Part shown: positions 1 to 8,295 of the stretch, one piece after another
Layout of the letters: the number at the start of each line of letters is the position of its first letter
How positions within the stretch are numbered: position 1 is the stretch's first letter
Assembly (NCBI RefSeq): GCF_028369295.1
Contig: NZ_JAQMYP010000022.1
Span: 1-64,000 of the forward strand
Source of the DNA: Streptomyces sp. HD
Lineage (GTDB): Bacteria; Actinomycetota; Actinomycetes; Streptomycetales; Streptomycetaceae
Direction: 5' to 3'
DNA length: 64,000 nt
Position numbers and translations under genes: made by a program
The notes under the pieces: generated by a model
What the model was told of the DNA's origin: nothing
Database searches by the model: none
Seen by the model: the letters and a program-made list of their open reading frames with translations, nothing else

Positions 1-206
1 TAGTGCTCGGTCGCAACCGCTGGTCGGACGGAAACAGGAATCCGTTGAGTCGGCGATCAGCCGACAGTGAAGGCCTTTGACGGTACTCGGTGCATTTGCC
101 ATCTCTTTACAACCTGCCCCGCCGCTGAGTCGTCTCTCCGCTCGACCCGTCACCCAGTCCGCCGCGTACGGCAGTACCGGCCGGGCCGACGAAAGAGAGC
201 GAATCG

Positions 207-560
207 ATGCGCCGAACTGCCTTCAGTGCCCTGGCACTTACCTGCACCGCCCTGCTGACGGGCGTCACGCCCGCGTTCGCCGACGGGACTTCGGCGACTC
301 CGGCCCCCAGCCCGACGTCCACCAGCGCCCCCGCGGAGTCGGCCACCCCGGTCCCCAGCGCCGAGCCGACGCGGGCGCCGTCGGAGGGCGGCCAGGTGTC
401 CGTCGTACCGTCGGGGGCGCCCGACACCGGAGTCGCGGGGACGTCCTCGTCGTCCGGGACGGAACGGGGCGGGCTGATCGGTGGCGGAGCGGCCGCGCTG
501 CTCCTCGCCGGTGGCGCGACGACCTTCGTCGTACGGCGTCGGCGGGCGAACGCGGCGTGA
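207..560 (+). CDS. Small cell-wall-linked protein, probable sortase substrate
   Basis: A 117-residue exported protein. It has a signal peptide (residues 1-25, ending AFA), a Pro/Ser/Thr/Ala-rich stretch (27-68), the pentad APDTG at 71-75, a glycine/alanine-rich membrane segment (about 87-109) and an RRRR tail. This is the layout of a sortase-anchored protein, with PDTG in place of the canonical LPxTG. The sortase gene begins inside its last codons with a GTGA overlap, so the two are translationally coupled and the protein is the natural substrate candidate. A purine-rich GAAAGAGAG sits before the ATG. Substrate status is inferred from motif and context; no enzymatic domain is visible. Confidence 0.75.
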   Translation: MRRTAFSALALTCTALLTGVTPAFADGTSATPAPSPTSTSAPAESATPVPSAEPTRAPSEGGQVSVVPSGAPDTGVAGTSSSSGTERGGLIGGGAAALLLAGGATTFVVRRRRANAA

Positions 561-1216
561 CGCCGCTGTCCAGGCGCGCGTTCGCCACGGCGGCGACGGC
601 GGGGCTGGCCTCGCTGCTGGTGGGCTGCGGTGGTGACGAGGCGAGTCAGGACGCCACGAGCGCGGGCTCCCGGCGGCACCGAGGGGCGGAGGGGTCCGGG
701 AGGTCGGGGGAGTCCCCGTCCGCCGGATCGGCATCCGCGAACTCGGGGCGTGCGCTGGGGCGTTCGGTCCCGGTCCGGCTGCGGATCCCGGCGATCGAGG
801 TCGACACCCCCGTCATCGGTCTCGGTCTGGGGCCGGACGGCACGGTGCAGGTGCCGCCGATCGAGGCCGACGACCGCGCGGGCTGGTACCGGCACTCTCC
901 GACGCCGGGCCAGGTCGGCCCGTCGGTCATCCTCGGCCATGTCACAGTGGGCGGCTACGGGGACGGGGTGTTTCGGCACCTGGCCCGGCTGCACCGGGGC
1001 GACCGGATCGTGGCGCGCAGGGAGGACGGCAGCTCGGCGGAGTTCGCGGTGAGTGCCGTACGGACGGTGACCAAGGCGGACTTTCCGGCGGAGGAGGTCT
1101 ACGGGGACGTGGACCGACCGGAGCTGCGGCTGATCACCTGCGGGGGGCCGCGGGACGGGGAGGAGTACCGCGACAACGTGATCGTGTTCGCGGTGCTGAG
1201 CTCGACGGCGTCCTGA
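557..1216 (+). CDS. Class F sortase (transpeptidase)
   Basis: A cysteine transpeptidase of 219 residues expected to act on the outer membrane face. The catalytic His is in LGHVTVG, the Cys in LITCGG near the C-terminus, and the Arg in EYRDNV shortly after it. The GTG start is preferred because it overlaps the preceding stop. The N-terminus reads SRRAFA, a hydrophobic run, then LLVGC: a twin-arginine-like motif combined with a lipobox, so the enzyme may be a Tat-routed lipoprotein rather than membrane-spanning. A low-complexity linker separates this from the sortase fold (from about residue 70). Actinobacterial class F sortases are commonly single-domain enzymes of this size. Confidence 0.88.
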   Translation: MTPLSRRAFATAATAGLASLLVGCGGDEASQDATSAGSRRHRGAEGSGRSGESPSAGSASANSGRALGRSVPVRLRIPAIEVDTPVIGLGLGPDGTVQVPPIEADDRAGWYRHSPTPGQVGPSVILGHVTVGGYGDGVFRHLARLHRGDRIVARREDGSSAEFAVSAVRTVTKADFPAEEVYGDVDRPELRLITCGGPRDGEEYRDNVIVFAVLSSTAS

Positions 1217-1226
1217 GGGCCGGCCG

Positions 1227-1757
1227 GTGAGTGTTGTGCACGACCATGGAGAGCGTTGGAGAACGTTGAAACGGTCCCGAGACGAGGCGGCGTCCGAGCT
1301 GTTCGCTGCCCTGTACCCGCGCCTCGCCGGCTGGTGCCGCCGTCTCGTCGACGACGACGGGACGGCCCACGAGATCGCCTCGGAGGCCTTCACCAGGCTG
1401 TGGGCCCGCTGGAGCCGCGTGGAGGAGCCGCGCGGTTTCCTCTACGTCACCGCGGCCAACCTCGTCCGGGACCACTGGCGCAAGCTGGAGCGTGAGCGGA
1501 AGGCGATGCGCCGGGCCGGGACGGAGGCGGCGATCAACCCCCACACGGAACAGGCGGACCCCTCGGTACGCCTCCTGGTCCAGTCCCTCCCCGAACGCCT
1601 GCGCACCCCGATCCTCCTCCACTACTACGCTGACATGCCGATCCGGGAGGTGTCCGTGCTGACCGGACGCAAGGAAGGAACCGTCAAGGCCGACCTGCAC
1701 GCGGCCCGCGAACTGCTCCGCGTCCACCTGAGGAGAAGCCTTGACCAGACGCTTTGA
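1227..1757 (+). CDS. ECF-type RNA polymerase sigma factor
   Basis: A 176-residue sigma-70 family factor. Region 2 spans about residues 20-85, with the core-binding stretch around AHEIASEAFTRLWARW. Region 4 spans about 115-170, with an HTH around MPIREVSVLTGRKEGTVKADL. No sigma region 3 is present, which is the ECF architecture. The GTG start lies 11 nt after the sortase stop. The next gene overlaps its end by 17 nt and encodes a one-pass membrane protein, the usual place for an anti-sigma partner. Target promoters cannot be read from the sequence. Confidence 0.88.
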   Translation: MSVVHDHGERWRTLKRSRDEAASELFAALYPRLAGWCRRLVDDDGTAHEIASEAFTRLWARWSRVEEPRGFLYVTAANLVRDHWRKLERERKAMRRAGTEAAINPHTEQADPSVRLLVQSLPERLRTPILLHYYADMPIREVSVLTGRKEGTVKADLHAARELLRVHLRRSLDQTL

Positions 1758-2310
1758 CGACGACGGCGGCGGCGCGGGGCGGCTGGACGACCCGGAGTTC
1801 GGTCCCGACGACCCCCTCGCGGTGATCCTCCGCCCGCCCTCGGACTACCTCGCCCCACCCCCGGGCCACTACGACGCGATCCGCCGCAAGGCATCCCGGC
1901 GCCGTCTGCTGCGTACGGCGGCGGGGGTCGGTGTGACCTGCGCGGTCGCGGCGCTCGTCGCGGTGCCGCTGTACCTGGCGAGGCCCGACGGTCCCGCGAC
2001 GCCGACGCCTCCGCTGGCACCGCCGCCCGCGAGCGGCCGTACGACACCGGCACCGGCACCGACGCCGATGCCGTCGGAGCCGTCGCCGACCGCCACGCCG
2101 AGGGAGTCGACGGGCGGCTCGGCCTCGCCCACCCGGACGGTGCCGCCGGAGACCGCTGGTCCTTCCCTCGGTTCGCCGGCGACGCCGGCCCCGTCGTCGA
2201 CACCGACGGCCGTGCCGACAGCGGTGCCGACGACGGGGCGGGTCGAACCGTCGGACGGCGGCCCCACCAGCAGCGAGGCCGCACCGGAGACCGGTGCGGC
2301 TCGCAGGTGA
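1741..2310 (+). CDS. Single-pass membrane protein, possible anti-sigma partner
   Basis: A 189-residue protein starting at a TTG inside the end of the sigma gene. Residues 1-58 are acidic, then basic (RRKASRRRLLR), and presumably cytoplasmic. One membrane segment follows (about 59-80). The remainder is an outside tail almost entirely of Pro, Thr, Ser, Ala and Gly. No zinc-binding anti-sigma signature (HxxxCxxC) is present, so the anti-sigma role rests only on overlap with the sigma gene and topology. The tail looks like a wall-spanning linker. Confidence 0.6.
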   Translation: MTRRFDDDGGGAGRLDDPEFGPDDPLAVILRPPSDYLAPPPGHYDAIRRKASRRRLLRTAAGVGVTCAVAALVAVPLYLARPDGPATPTPPLAPPPASGRTTPAPAPTPMPSEPSPTATPRESTGGSASPTRTVPPETAGPSLGSPATPAPSSTPTAVPTAVPTTGRVEPSDGGPTSSEAAPETGAARR

Positions 2311-2322
2311 AGGTGGACGAGA

Positions 2323-3087
2323 TCAACGCACGTCGACGAAGTCCCCGGCCGTCTTGACCGCCGGAGTGGTGGCCGTACCGGCGAAGTTCCAGCGCCAGTA
2401 ACCGTCGCGGTTGGCGGTGACGCTCGTCCTCAACTTGCCCGACCCGTCGGTCTTCACGGTCTTGACGGTGCTGTAGGTGCTGCTGTCCTTCGGGCGGAAC
2501 TGGAGCGCCACGGGCTGATAGGTGTAGCCCGCGTAGACGTACCGGTCCCAGTTGGCCCGGGCGAGCTTGCCCGTGACGGTGATGGCCTTGCCCTTGGTGA
2601 CCGGCTCGGGCGACGCGTCGACGTTGAGCGTGGAGCGCCGCTTCACGGGGTGGGTGCCGTAGACACCGCCGTAGTAGTCACCGTCCTTCGCCTTGAGCTG
2701 GACGTACACGTCCCAGGGGCCGGCCAGGGTGTTGCGGGGCAGGTCGATGTCCCTGTCCAGCGTGACCGTGAGCTTGCAGGTGGACCTGGTGGCGCTGAGG
2801 GCCGTGCAGGACGGCTCGCCGTGGTACGACCAGTAGTCGTCCCCCTTCTCCCGGTCGATCTGCAGAAACGCGAGATCCTTACCGATCCCCGAATCGTCCG
2901 AAGCGGTCACCGAGATGGTGAACGACTCCGTCCGTGAGACACCGAAGACGATGCTCTTGCCCCCGTTCACGGACACCTTCTCGATCACCACGCCGGTCTC
3001 CGCGGCATGCGCGGGAGCGACGGTGAGCAGAGAGCCGCACAGGGCGAGGGCGCCGCCGATCACGGCCCCTATGGATGCTGAACGCAT
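2323..3087 (-). CDS. Secreted Ig-like domain protein, function unknown
   Basis: A secreted protein of 254 residues starting at the ATG at 3087, which has GGGGA just upstream. A longer in-frame start at 3144 would put 19 residues before the signal peptide. The signal peptide ends at a typical APAHAAE site. The mature part contains beta-rich segments; the C-terminal 90 residues (from about SPEPVTKGKAITVTGKL) resemble the Ig-like modules common in Streptomyces secreted proteins of unknown role, with repeated Tyr/Trp positions. No catalytic motif is seen. Confidence 0.7.
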   Translation of the reverse strand: MRSASIGAVIGGALALCGSLLTVAPAHAAETGVVIEKVSVNGGKSIVFGVSRTESFTISVTASDDSGIGKDLAFLQIDREKGDDYWSYHGEPSCTALSATRSTCKLTVTLDRDIDLPRNTLAGPWDVYVQLKAKDGDYYGGVYGTHPVKRRSTLNVDASPEPVTKGKAITVTGKLARANWDRYVYAGYTYQPVALQFRPKDSSTYSTVKTVKTDGSGKLRTSVTANRDGYWRWNFAGTATTPAVKTAGDFVDVR

Positions 3088-3211
3088 GAATCCCCACAAG
3101 TTCGAGCCGGCCAACGAACCTGGATCCCCCCTGGTCGCGGGCACGGCGGGTGGCGTGAGGATACGGCACGCGGTGGTGCGGGGTGTGGGGTGGTCGGGTG
3201 TACGGACCCGC

Positions 3212-3439
3212 TCAGCCCTTCCGCTGTTTGTACAGTTCGAGGTTCCTGTTCACGAACAGCTGTACATGGCCGCAGTTCCAGCAGATCAGGCCGGTTGCCG
3301 ATTCGTTCGCCCAACCCAGGTTCATGAACTCCATGCCGGAGCTGTTGAGTTTCACCTCACGGTCCCTGAACAGGTCACCCTGACAGAAGGTGCACTTGAT
3401 CCACACGCCCCCGAGAGCCGCGTGTACAGGCTTGGCCAT
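3212..3439 (-). CDS. Small zinc-ribbon-like protein
   Basis: A 75-residue cytoplasmic protein with two cysteine pairs, CTFC near residue 16 and CWNC near residue 54, the spacing expected for a single zinc ribbon. The C-terminus is basic (LYKQRKG). No family is recognised with confidence. Such short ribbons bind nucleic acid or protein partners, but nothing here fixes the role. It stands alone between two unrelated minus-strand genes. Confidence 0.6.
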   Translation of the reverse strand: MAKPVHAALGGVWIKCTFCQGDLFRDREVKLNSSGMEFMNLGWANESATGLICWNCGHVQLFVNRNLELYKQRKG

Positions 3440-3471
3440 GCCCCCGCCTTTCCTTGAGAAGTTTTCCCGGG

Positions 3472-3726
3472 TCAGACGGTGACGGGCCGGCGCTGGGCGT
3501 CGCGGCGGCCGACGAGGTACCAGAGCAGGCTCCCGAGGACGGGGGCCATCAGGGCGAAGACGACCCAGACCAGCTTCATCCCGCCGGTGAGGTCGGACCT
3601 GACGATGCTGAGCAGGGTGCCGAAGTACATCGCGAGAACGCCGAGCATGGCGGCGGCCCCTATGCAGGCGATCGCTATGTCGCCTGTGGGGGCAAGGGCC
3701 AGCTGGTCGGTGAGGGGTGCAGGCAT
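3472..3726 (-). CDS. PLDc_N-type small membrane protein
   Basis: An 84-residue protein with two membrane segments (about 16-38 and 50-72), separated by SIVRSDLTGGMKLVW and followed by VGRRDAQRR. The LVWVV...APVLGSLLWYLVGR pattern matches the short phospholipase-D-N-terminal-like membrane domain that occurs alone in many actinobacteria. No phospholipase catalytic domain is attached. AAGAGGAA precedes the ATG. It lies downstream of the HAAS/PadR genes on the same strand and may belong to that unit. Confidence 0.72.
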   Translation of the reverse strand: MPAPLTDQLALAPTGDIAIACIGAAAMLGVLAMYFGTLLSIVRSDLTGGMKLVWVVFALMAPVLGSLLWYLVGRRDAQRRPVTV

Positions 3727-3782
3727 CGTTCGTTCCTCTTGCTTGTGGCGGATTGTCTGCGTGGTGGTGGGGGGAGCCCCGG

Positions 3783-4343
3783 TTATGACAGGCGCCGTGC
3801 GGACCGCAGCAGGTAGATGCCGGCGGCGACCGGGAGCGCCAGGACGGCCAGGAGAACCGGGAAGAATGCCCCGAGGCCGAAGTTCAGCGTGCCCGCGGGG
3901 ATCACCCACTGGGCCACCCCGAACAGCAGCGGCAGGACGGCGGCCGCCGTCGCGATCGCCTTGTCCCGGGTGCGCCACTGCGGCACGGTCCACAGCCACC
4001 AGATCACGCCGATCAAGACGAAGCCCAGCGGGGGCCCGAAGGCCGCCATGGGGCCGATCACCGCCAGCAGTCCGGCGATGGCGAGGGTGCGCACCTGGCT
4101 CACTTGCGGGGCGGGCGGCTCGTCGCCGAGGGCGGTCGCCGCTATGGTGCGCGGGTCGCCGAGGTGTGTGAGCACGGTGCGGACCTTGGCGTCGTCGGGT
4201 GCGGGCTCTTCCGCGAGGGCCACGGCGATGTGCTCCTCCAGGTCGGCCAGCAGCTCGCCCCGGCGCTCCGGGCTGAGTCCGGCTGCTTCACGCGCCACGG
4301 TGGCCAGGTAACTCTCCACCAGCGGGTGCTTGGTGATCGTCAC
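3783..4343 (-). CDS. HAAS-domain membrane protein
   Basis: A 186-residue protein. Residues 1-75 form the helical HAAS-type module (LVESYLATVAREAAGLSPERRGELLADLEEHI, then VLTHLGDPRTIA), followed by three or four membrane segments (about 84-185). HAAS proteins are typically encoded beside PadR regulators and are thought to transmit signals at the membrane. The PadR gene ends 12 nt upstream on the same strand, supporting a two-gene unit. The exact signal is unknown. Confidence 0.78.
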   Translation of the reverse strand: MTITKHPLVESYLATVAREAAGLSPERRGELLADLEEHIAVALAEEPAPDDAKVRTVLTHLGDPRTIAATALGDEPPAPQVSQVRTLAIAGLLAVIGPMAAFGPPLGFVLIGVIWWLWTVPQWRTRDKAIATAAAVLPLLFGVAQWVIPAGTLNFGLGAFFPVLLAVLALPVAAGIYLLRSARRLS

Positions 4344-4355
4344 GGTGGTCTCCTG

Positions 4356-4709
4356 TCAGTCGGTGATGAAGTGGTCGACCGCGTCACGGAAGTGCGGCCA
4401 GATGGCGGTGAACTCCTTCAGCGCCGTATGCCCCGACGGCGTCAGCTCGTAATAGCGCCGCGGAGGCCCGCTGGGGGACTCCTGCCAGCGGGTCTCGACC
4501 AGTCCGTCACGGCGCAGCCGCGACAGCAGGGGGTAGATCGTCCCTTGGCTCGTGACCATGACGTTCACCGCCCCGAGGGTTTCGAGCAGCTCCACGCCGT
4601 AGCGCGGGCCCGTCCGCAATATCGCAAGCACGCAGTACTCCAGCACCCCCTTGCGGAGCTGGCTCTCCGCTTTGCCCGCGCCGGGCTTACCTGCGATGTC
4701 AGGTTCCAT
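4356..4709 (-). CDS. PadR-family transcriptional regulator
   Basis: A winged-helix repressor of about 117 residues, with the PadR core from LRKGVLEYCVLAILRTGPRYGVELLETL to GTIYPLLSRLRRDGLVETRW and the wing RRYYELTPSGHTAL. The ATG at 4709 is used; a GTG nine bases further upstream is also in frame. PadR proteins usually repress their own operon and bind a palindrome near the promoter. The AT-richer stretch just upstream (about 4719-4740) is the likely control region. The HAAS gene follows at 12 nt. Confidence 0.88.
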   Translation of the reverse strand: MEPDIAGKPGAGKAESQLRKGVLEYCVLAILRTGPRYGVELLETLGAVNVMVTSQGTIYPLLSRLRRDGLVETRWQESPSGPPRRYYELTPSGHTALKEFTAIWPHFRDAVDHFITD

Positions 4710-4760
4710 GCATCGCACAGTACCTGGTTATCTCAGTAAGTCCAAAGACCATGTCGACGC

Positions 4761-4795
4761 CGCAGGCCCCGGCCAGTGATGGGCCGGGGCCTGCG
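4761..4795 (-). terminator. Strong hairpin terminator
   Basis: A perfect 14-bp stem (CGCAGGCCCCGGCC and its complement) with a 7-nt loop. It lies 47 nt past the stop of the minus-strand PA14/FnIII gene and also shields the divergent PadR promoter. There is no U-tract, as is usual for actinobacterial terminators. Confidence 0.75.
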
Positions 4796-4841
4796 TGTGA
4801 GGTGCGCTGGTGCTGCGCCAGTCGCGCGTTTGCCGTGACCG

Positions 4842-6293
4842 TCAGCCGACCGGCACGGTCAGGGCACGCATCTCGCTGTACGGCGAGTGGTTCTCGGCCG
4901 CGTCGTACGTACGGGCCCGGTACTGGTAGGTGCGGCCGTCGGACGGCAGGGGGTCGCAGACGGTCGCCTTGGCCGGGTCGAGGCGCGGGTCGAAGGTCTT
5001 GTGCAGGACGACCGACCAGGTTTCCGTCCCCGCCTCGCGGCGCTCGATCTCGAAACCGATGAAGTCGCGGATCGGGGGCGGCGTGCTGTCGGAGGCGGTG
5101 GCCTGGATGCCGGTGGCGCAGGAGGCCAGGGCCAGATCGGGGGCGTAGGCGGGGGCGATGCCGTCGGGGACGGCCAGCCAGAGTTCGTTGGTGGCGTTGG
5201 CGTCGAGCCAGGCGGGGTTGTAGGTCGTGGTGCCGCCGTCGTTGGTGACCAGGACCCGGTAGTGGCGGGTCTCGCCGTCGGCGGTGACGGGGCCGGTGGT
5301 CCAGTCATTGCCCTTGGTGGTGCCGAGCGGGACCCAGACGTAGGAGCCGTCGACCTTGTCGTTGCTCAGGACCGTGTAGTGGTCGAAGTGCGGCTCGGTG
5401 TTGAGGGGCCACGTCAGGGAGACGTTGCCGGTCGCCTTGTCGTACGTGCCGGTCAGCGACGTGACCACCGGCAGGGGCCGGACGATCACGTCCGTGCTGC
5501 CCGACGACGTGTTGCCTGCCTTGTCCTTGGCCCGGACCTCGTAGTAGTACGGCGTGCGGTCGTCCGGGTTGACGAGGGGGTCCGTGAAGCCGCGGGCGGT
5601 GGTCGTGGTGACCTTCGTCCAGGTGCCGGAGCCGACGGGGCGCCGGTAGAGGGAGTAACTCGCCAGGTCCATCTCCTTGTTGGCGGACCAGGAGACGGTC
5701 GTCCTGCGGGTCGTGGTGTTGTAGGCCGTCTTCACACCGGTGGGTGCCAGCGGCTTCGTCCCGTCGTACGTCGCCGAAGTCCGCGGCGTGTACGAGTACT
5801 TGACCTTCGCGGCGCCGCTCCAGTTCACATGGTCGACGCGGATGGTGTGCTTGCCGGAGGGGACGGTGAGGTTGACGCTCTTGGAGCGGGGCGTGTCACC
5901 GGTGCCCTGCCACAGGTCGATCTTGCGTGTGCCGTCCAGGTAGACGCGGACGCCGTCGGTGGCGGAGGCGGTGAAGGTGAAGGGGCCGCCCGAGCCGAAG
6001 TCCCGGGTCACCGACCAGCGGACGCCGAAGTTGTTCGACGGCATCCCGGAGAGCGGGGCGCCGGACCAGCTCTGGTCGATGGCGCTGTCGCAGTCGGTCC
6101 GCACCGGGGTGCCGGAGAACGAGGTGTTCTTGTAGAACGTCCGCTTGTAGACGTTGGTCGCGCAGGTGACGTCAGCGGCTGCGGCCTGCGGGGCGACGGC
6201 CAGCAGACTGCCGAGGACCACGGCGGACAGGGCACCGCCGGTCACTGCGGCGACGAGACTCTTCTGGGGCACGACGGGACTCTTCTGGGGCAC
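4842..6293 (-). CDS. Secreted PA14/fibronectin type III protein
   Basis: A 483-residue exported protein. A signal peptide (to about residue 40, APQAAAAD) is followed by a PA14-like carbohydrate-binding module (about 44-170; RWSVTRDFGSGGPFTF, VYLDGTRKIDLW, HTIRVDHVNWSGAAKVKYSY) and then three FnIII-like modules. No hydrolase domain is present, so it is probably a surface or matrix adhesin or carbohydrate-binding protein. The GTG start and next six codons are duplicated in tandem (6252-6293), so GTG at 6272 is an equally good start. An isolated gene ended by a strong hairpin. Confidence 0.8.
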   Translation of the reverse strand: MPQKSPVVPQKSLVAAVTGGALSAVVLGSLLAVAPQAAAADVTCATNVYKRTFYKNTSFSGTPVRTDCDSAIDQSWSGAPLSGMPSNNFGVRWSVTRDFGSGGPFTFTASATDGVRVYLDGTRKIDLWQGTGDTPRSKSVNLTVPSGKHTIRVDHVNWSGAAKVKYSYTPRTSATYDGTKPLAPTGVKTAYNTTTRRTTVSWSANKEMDLASYSLYRRPVGSGTWTKVTTTTARGFTDPLVNPDDRTPYYYEVRAKDKAGNTSSGSTDVIVRPLPVVTSLTGTYDKATGNVSLTWPLNTEPHFDHYTVLSNDKVDGSYVWVPLGTTKGNDWTTGPVTADGETRHYRVLVTNDGGTTTYNPAWLDANATNELWLAVPDGIAPAYAPDLALASCATGIQATASDSTPPPIRDFIGFEIERREAGTETWSVVLHKTFDPRLDPAKATVCDPLPSDGRTYQYRARTYDAAENHSPYSEMRALTVPVG

Positions 6294-6566
6294 GGGGAGC
6301 GGGGGCCTTTCGTGCTGTACGGGGCTGGGGGTGGGGCTTGTGGGGTGGACGTACAGCGTGGAGACCCGTGAGGTGAGGGGAAGGTTGCACGGAACGGCAG
6401 GTCAGCGCGCCGCGAACTGCGCTCCCGTTGGTGGTCGCCGGGCGGTGAGGCGTTGCCGGGCGCCGAAAATGCCTGGCGGCTTCGCGCGCGCGGCGTTACG
6501 CTCGCCCGCGATGACGACTCACTCTGTTGCCAGATTGGGGGTCCCGTCCGCGCCAGGTGAGTGCTG

Positions 6567-8180
6567 ATGAGCACTCAGATCGCGTACGGGGAATCCCCGC
6601 TTTCCGAGCTTTCCTTTCTCTCCTACTGGCCGCGCGTGCGGGAGTTCGCCGTACCGGCCTCTGTGATCGAGACCGCGACCGCCCGCCGGATGGCGGGTGA
6701 CTGGGCGGGGGCGTGTGCCGCCGCGGGTTTCGATGTCGATCTCCAGTTGCGTTCCGTGGCCCGGGACCATGGCCGGGACATCGCCGGGCAACTCCGCGAC
6801 GACCTCCGCAATCTCGCTCCCGACCTGCTGCGCTGGCACATGCCGAGGATCGCGCCCGACGGTCTGCTGCGACCGGGGCTGACACTCACGCTGGCTACGT
6901 ACGGCGGTGGGGTGCGAGAGCGCCGACGCCCGCTGCATCTCGTGGTACGGACCCCGCCGGCGTGGGCCGACGCCGGTCAGCGGATCAGCCTTGCCCTGTG
7001 GGACGGGGGCCGGGGCGGGCCTGCGGGTGCCGGCGGTGCCGGCGGTACAGGCTTCGGTGGCGGGGTCGGGGTCGGGGGCGGTGCTTGCTCGTATCCGCAT
7101 CCTCGGCCCAACCGGCGGTTCCGTCTCGATCTGCACCGTCATCTGTGGGATGCGCGTCGGGCCGGTGAGCTGCGGATCCGGGCCGGGGGGCCGGCGAGGG
7201 CCGATCCGGATCTGCCGGGGGACGTGCCGTACGGACGCCGCTGTGCCGTCGACCGGTGGGCGGACGAGGCGCGGATACTGCTGGCCGCCGAGGGGCGGTC
7301 GGGCGGGGCGGTGCTGGTGCGGTTGGGGGGACGGCATCGGCTGGTGCTGGATGTGCCGGCTGAGGACCGGGGCGGTCCGGATGGAGCGGCGGCTGCACTG
7401 CGGATGGCCGTGTCCGGCAGCGGCCGTGCCTCCGGTCTCGGCGGCCGTGCCTCCGGCGGCAACCGTGCTTCTGGTGGCAACCGTGCTTCTGGTGGCAACC
7501 GTGCTTCTGGTGGCAACCGTGCTTCTGGTGGCAACCGTGCCTCCGTCGGCGGCCGTTCTTCCGCGCTTCCCGTGTTGCCCGACGCCGCGACCTGGGTGCT
7601 GCCCGACCTGGAGTTGCTCCACGCCGGGCTCATCGACGCCGAGCGGCTGCATCCTCTGGTCGCCTCCGCCCTCGTACCGGAACATGCCGCGTCGCCGTGG
7701 CCGTCGCCTCGGCTGTCCCCGGGGCGGACGACGGGGCAGCCGCGCCTCGTCGAGTGCCGGGGCGCGCGGCATCGGATCGGTCTGGTCGACGGCGTACTCG
7801 TTCCGTTGGACCACGACCCGGCCGAGATCCGGCGAGAGGAACTGCTGGCCGCCCTGACCGGCACACCGCTCCCCTGTCTGCAGGCCATCGACGAGGCGCA
7901 TCGGCGTCCGGGGTGCCTGCCCGATGTGCGCGAGCGCCTCGACCACGGTGACTTCGCCGGTGCGCTGGCCGTCGTGGAGGGGCTGCTGGGGCCCGACGCG
8001 GTGTTGCGTGACGGGGCGTTGCGGGAGGAGCTGGAGGAGGCTGCGCGGCGGCGGATCGCCTACGGACTGTTCCGGGCCGGGTTGGCCGGACCCGGACCGG
8101 GACCTGGCGGCCTCCGTTACGACGAGCGCGGGCGTCCCCGTGACCATCGCGCGCACCCGCGTCACGCGACCTTTCCCTGA
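6567..8180 (+). CDS. Hypothetical protein of a MoxR/VWA operon
   Basis: About 537 residues with no enzyme motif I recognise. The N-terminal 100 residues are helical; residues 140-180 are glycine-rich; a run of six-residue SGGNRA-like units sits near residues 290-330; the C-terminal third is helical (RERLDHGDFAGALAVVEGLLG). The ATG at 6567 is chosen over the GTG two codons earlier because GGTGAG is then correctly spaced. It heads a same-strand series with a MoxR ATPase and a metallopeptidase/VWA protein, so it may be a substrate or adaptor of that machine. Confidence 0.65.
   Translation: MSTQIAYGESPLSELSFLSYWPRVREFAVPASVIETATARRMAGDWAGACAAAGFDVDLQLRSVARDHGRDIAGQLRDDLRNLAPDLLRWHMPRIAPDGLLRPGLTLTLATYGGGVRERRRPLHLVVRTPPAWADAGQRISLALWDGGRGGPAGAGGAGGTGFGGGVGVGGGACSYPHPRPNRRFRLDLHRHLWDARRAGELRIRAGGPARADPDLPGDVPYGRRCAVDRWADEARILLAAEGRSGGAVLVRLGGRHRLVLDVPAEDRGGPDGAAAALRMAVSGSGRASGLGGRASGGNRASGGNRASGGNRASGGNRASGGNRASVGGRSSALPVLPDAATWVLPDLELLHAGLIDAERLHPLVASALVPEHAASPWPSPRLSPGRTTGQPRLVECRGARHRIGLVDGVLVPLDHDPAEIRREELLAALTGTPLPCLQAIDEAHRRPGCLPDVRERLDHGDFAGALAVVEGLLGPDAVLRDGALREELEEAARRRIAYGLFRAGLAGPGPGPGGLRYDERGRPRDHRAHPRHATFP
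7440..7547 (+). repeat. 18-bp in-frame tandem repeat, six units
   Basis: Six consecutive 18-bp units. Four are identical (GGCAACCGTGCTTCTGGT, 7458-7529) and the outer two diverge. They encode repeated SGGNRA hexapeptides inside the preceding hypothetical protein. The period is a multiple of three, so copy-number change would not break the frame. Likely a flexible linker and a site of slippage. Confidence 0.95.
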
Positions 8181-8295
8181 CCGACGCGCAGTGCTTACCA
8201 CCTACCGCCGTGCGCCCAACTCCTCGTGCCCGGCGGCCAATTGACCTCTCCGTAACGGGGACTGCCGTCCCCCCGAACCCCACAGGTGACCCCAC

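Noticed and set aside
49..65. GTCGGC-GATCA-GCCGAC hairpin at the left edge
   Set aside because: Only a 6-bp stem with no neighbouring gene end in view; not enough to call a terminator.
7440..7547. Possible CRISPR-like array
   Set aside because: Units are contiguous without spacers, in frame and within a gene; no cas genes are present.
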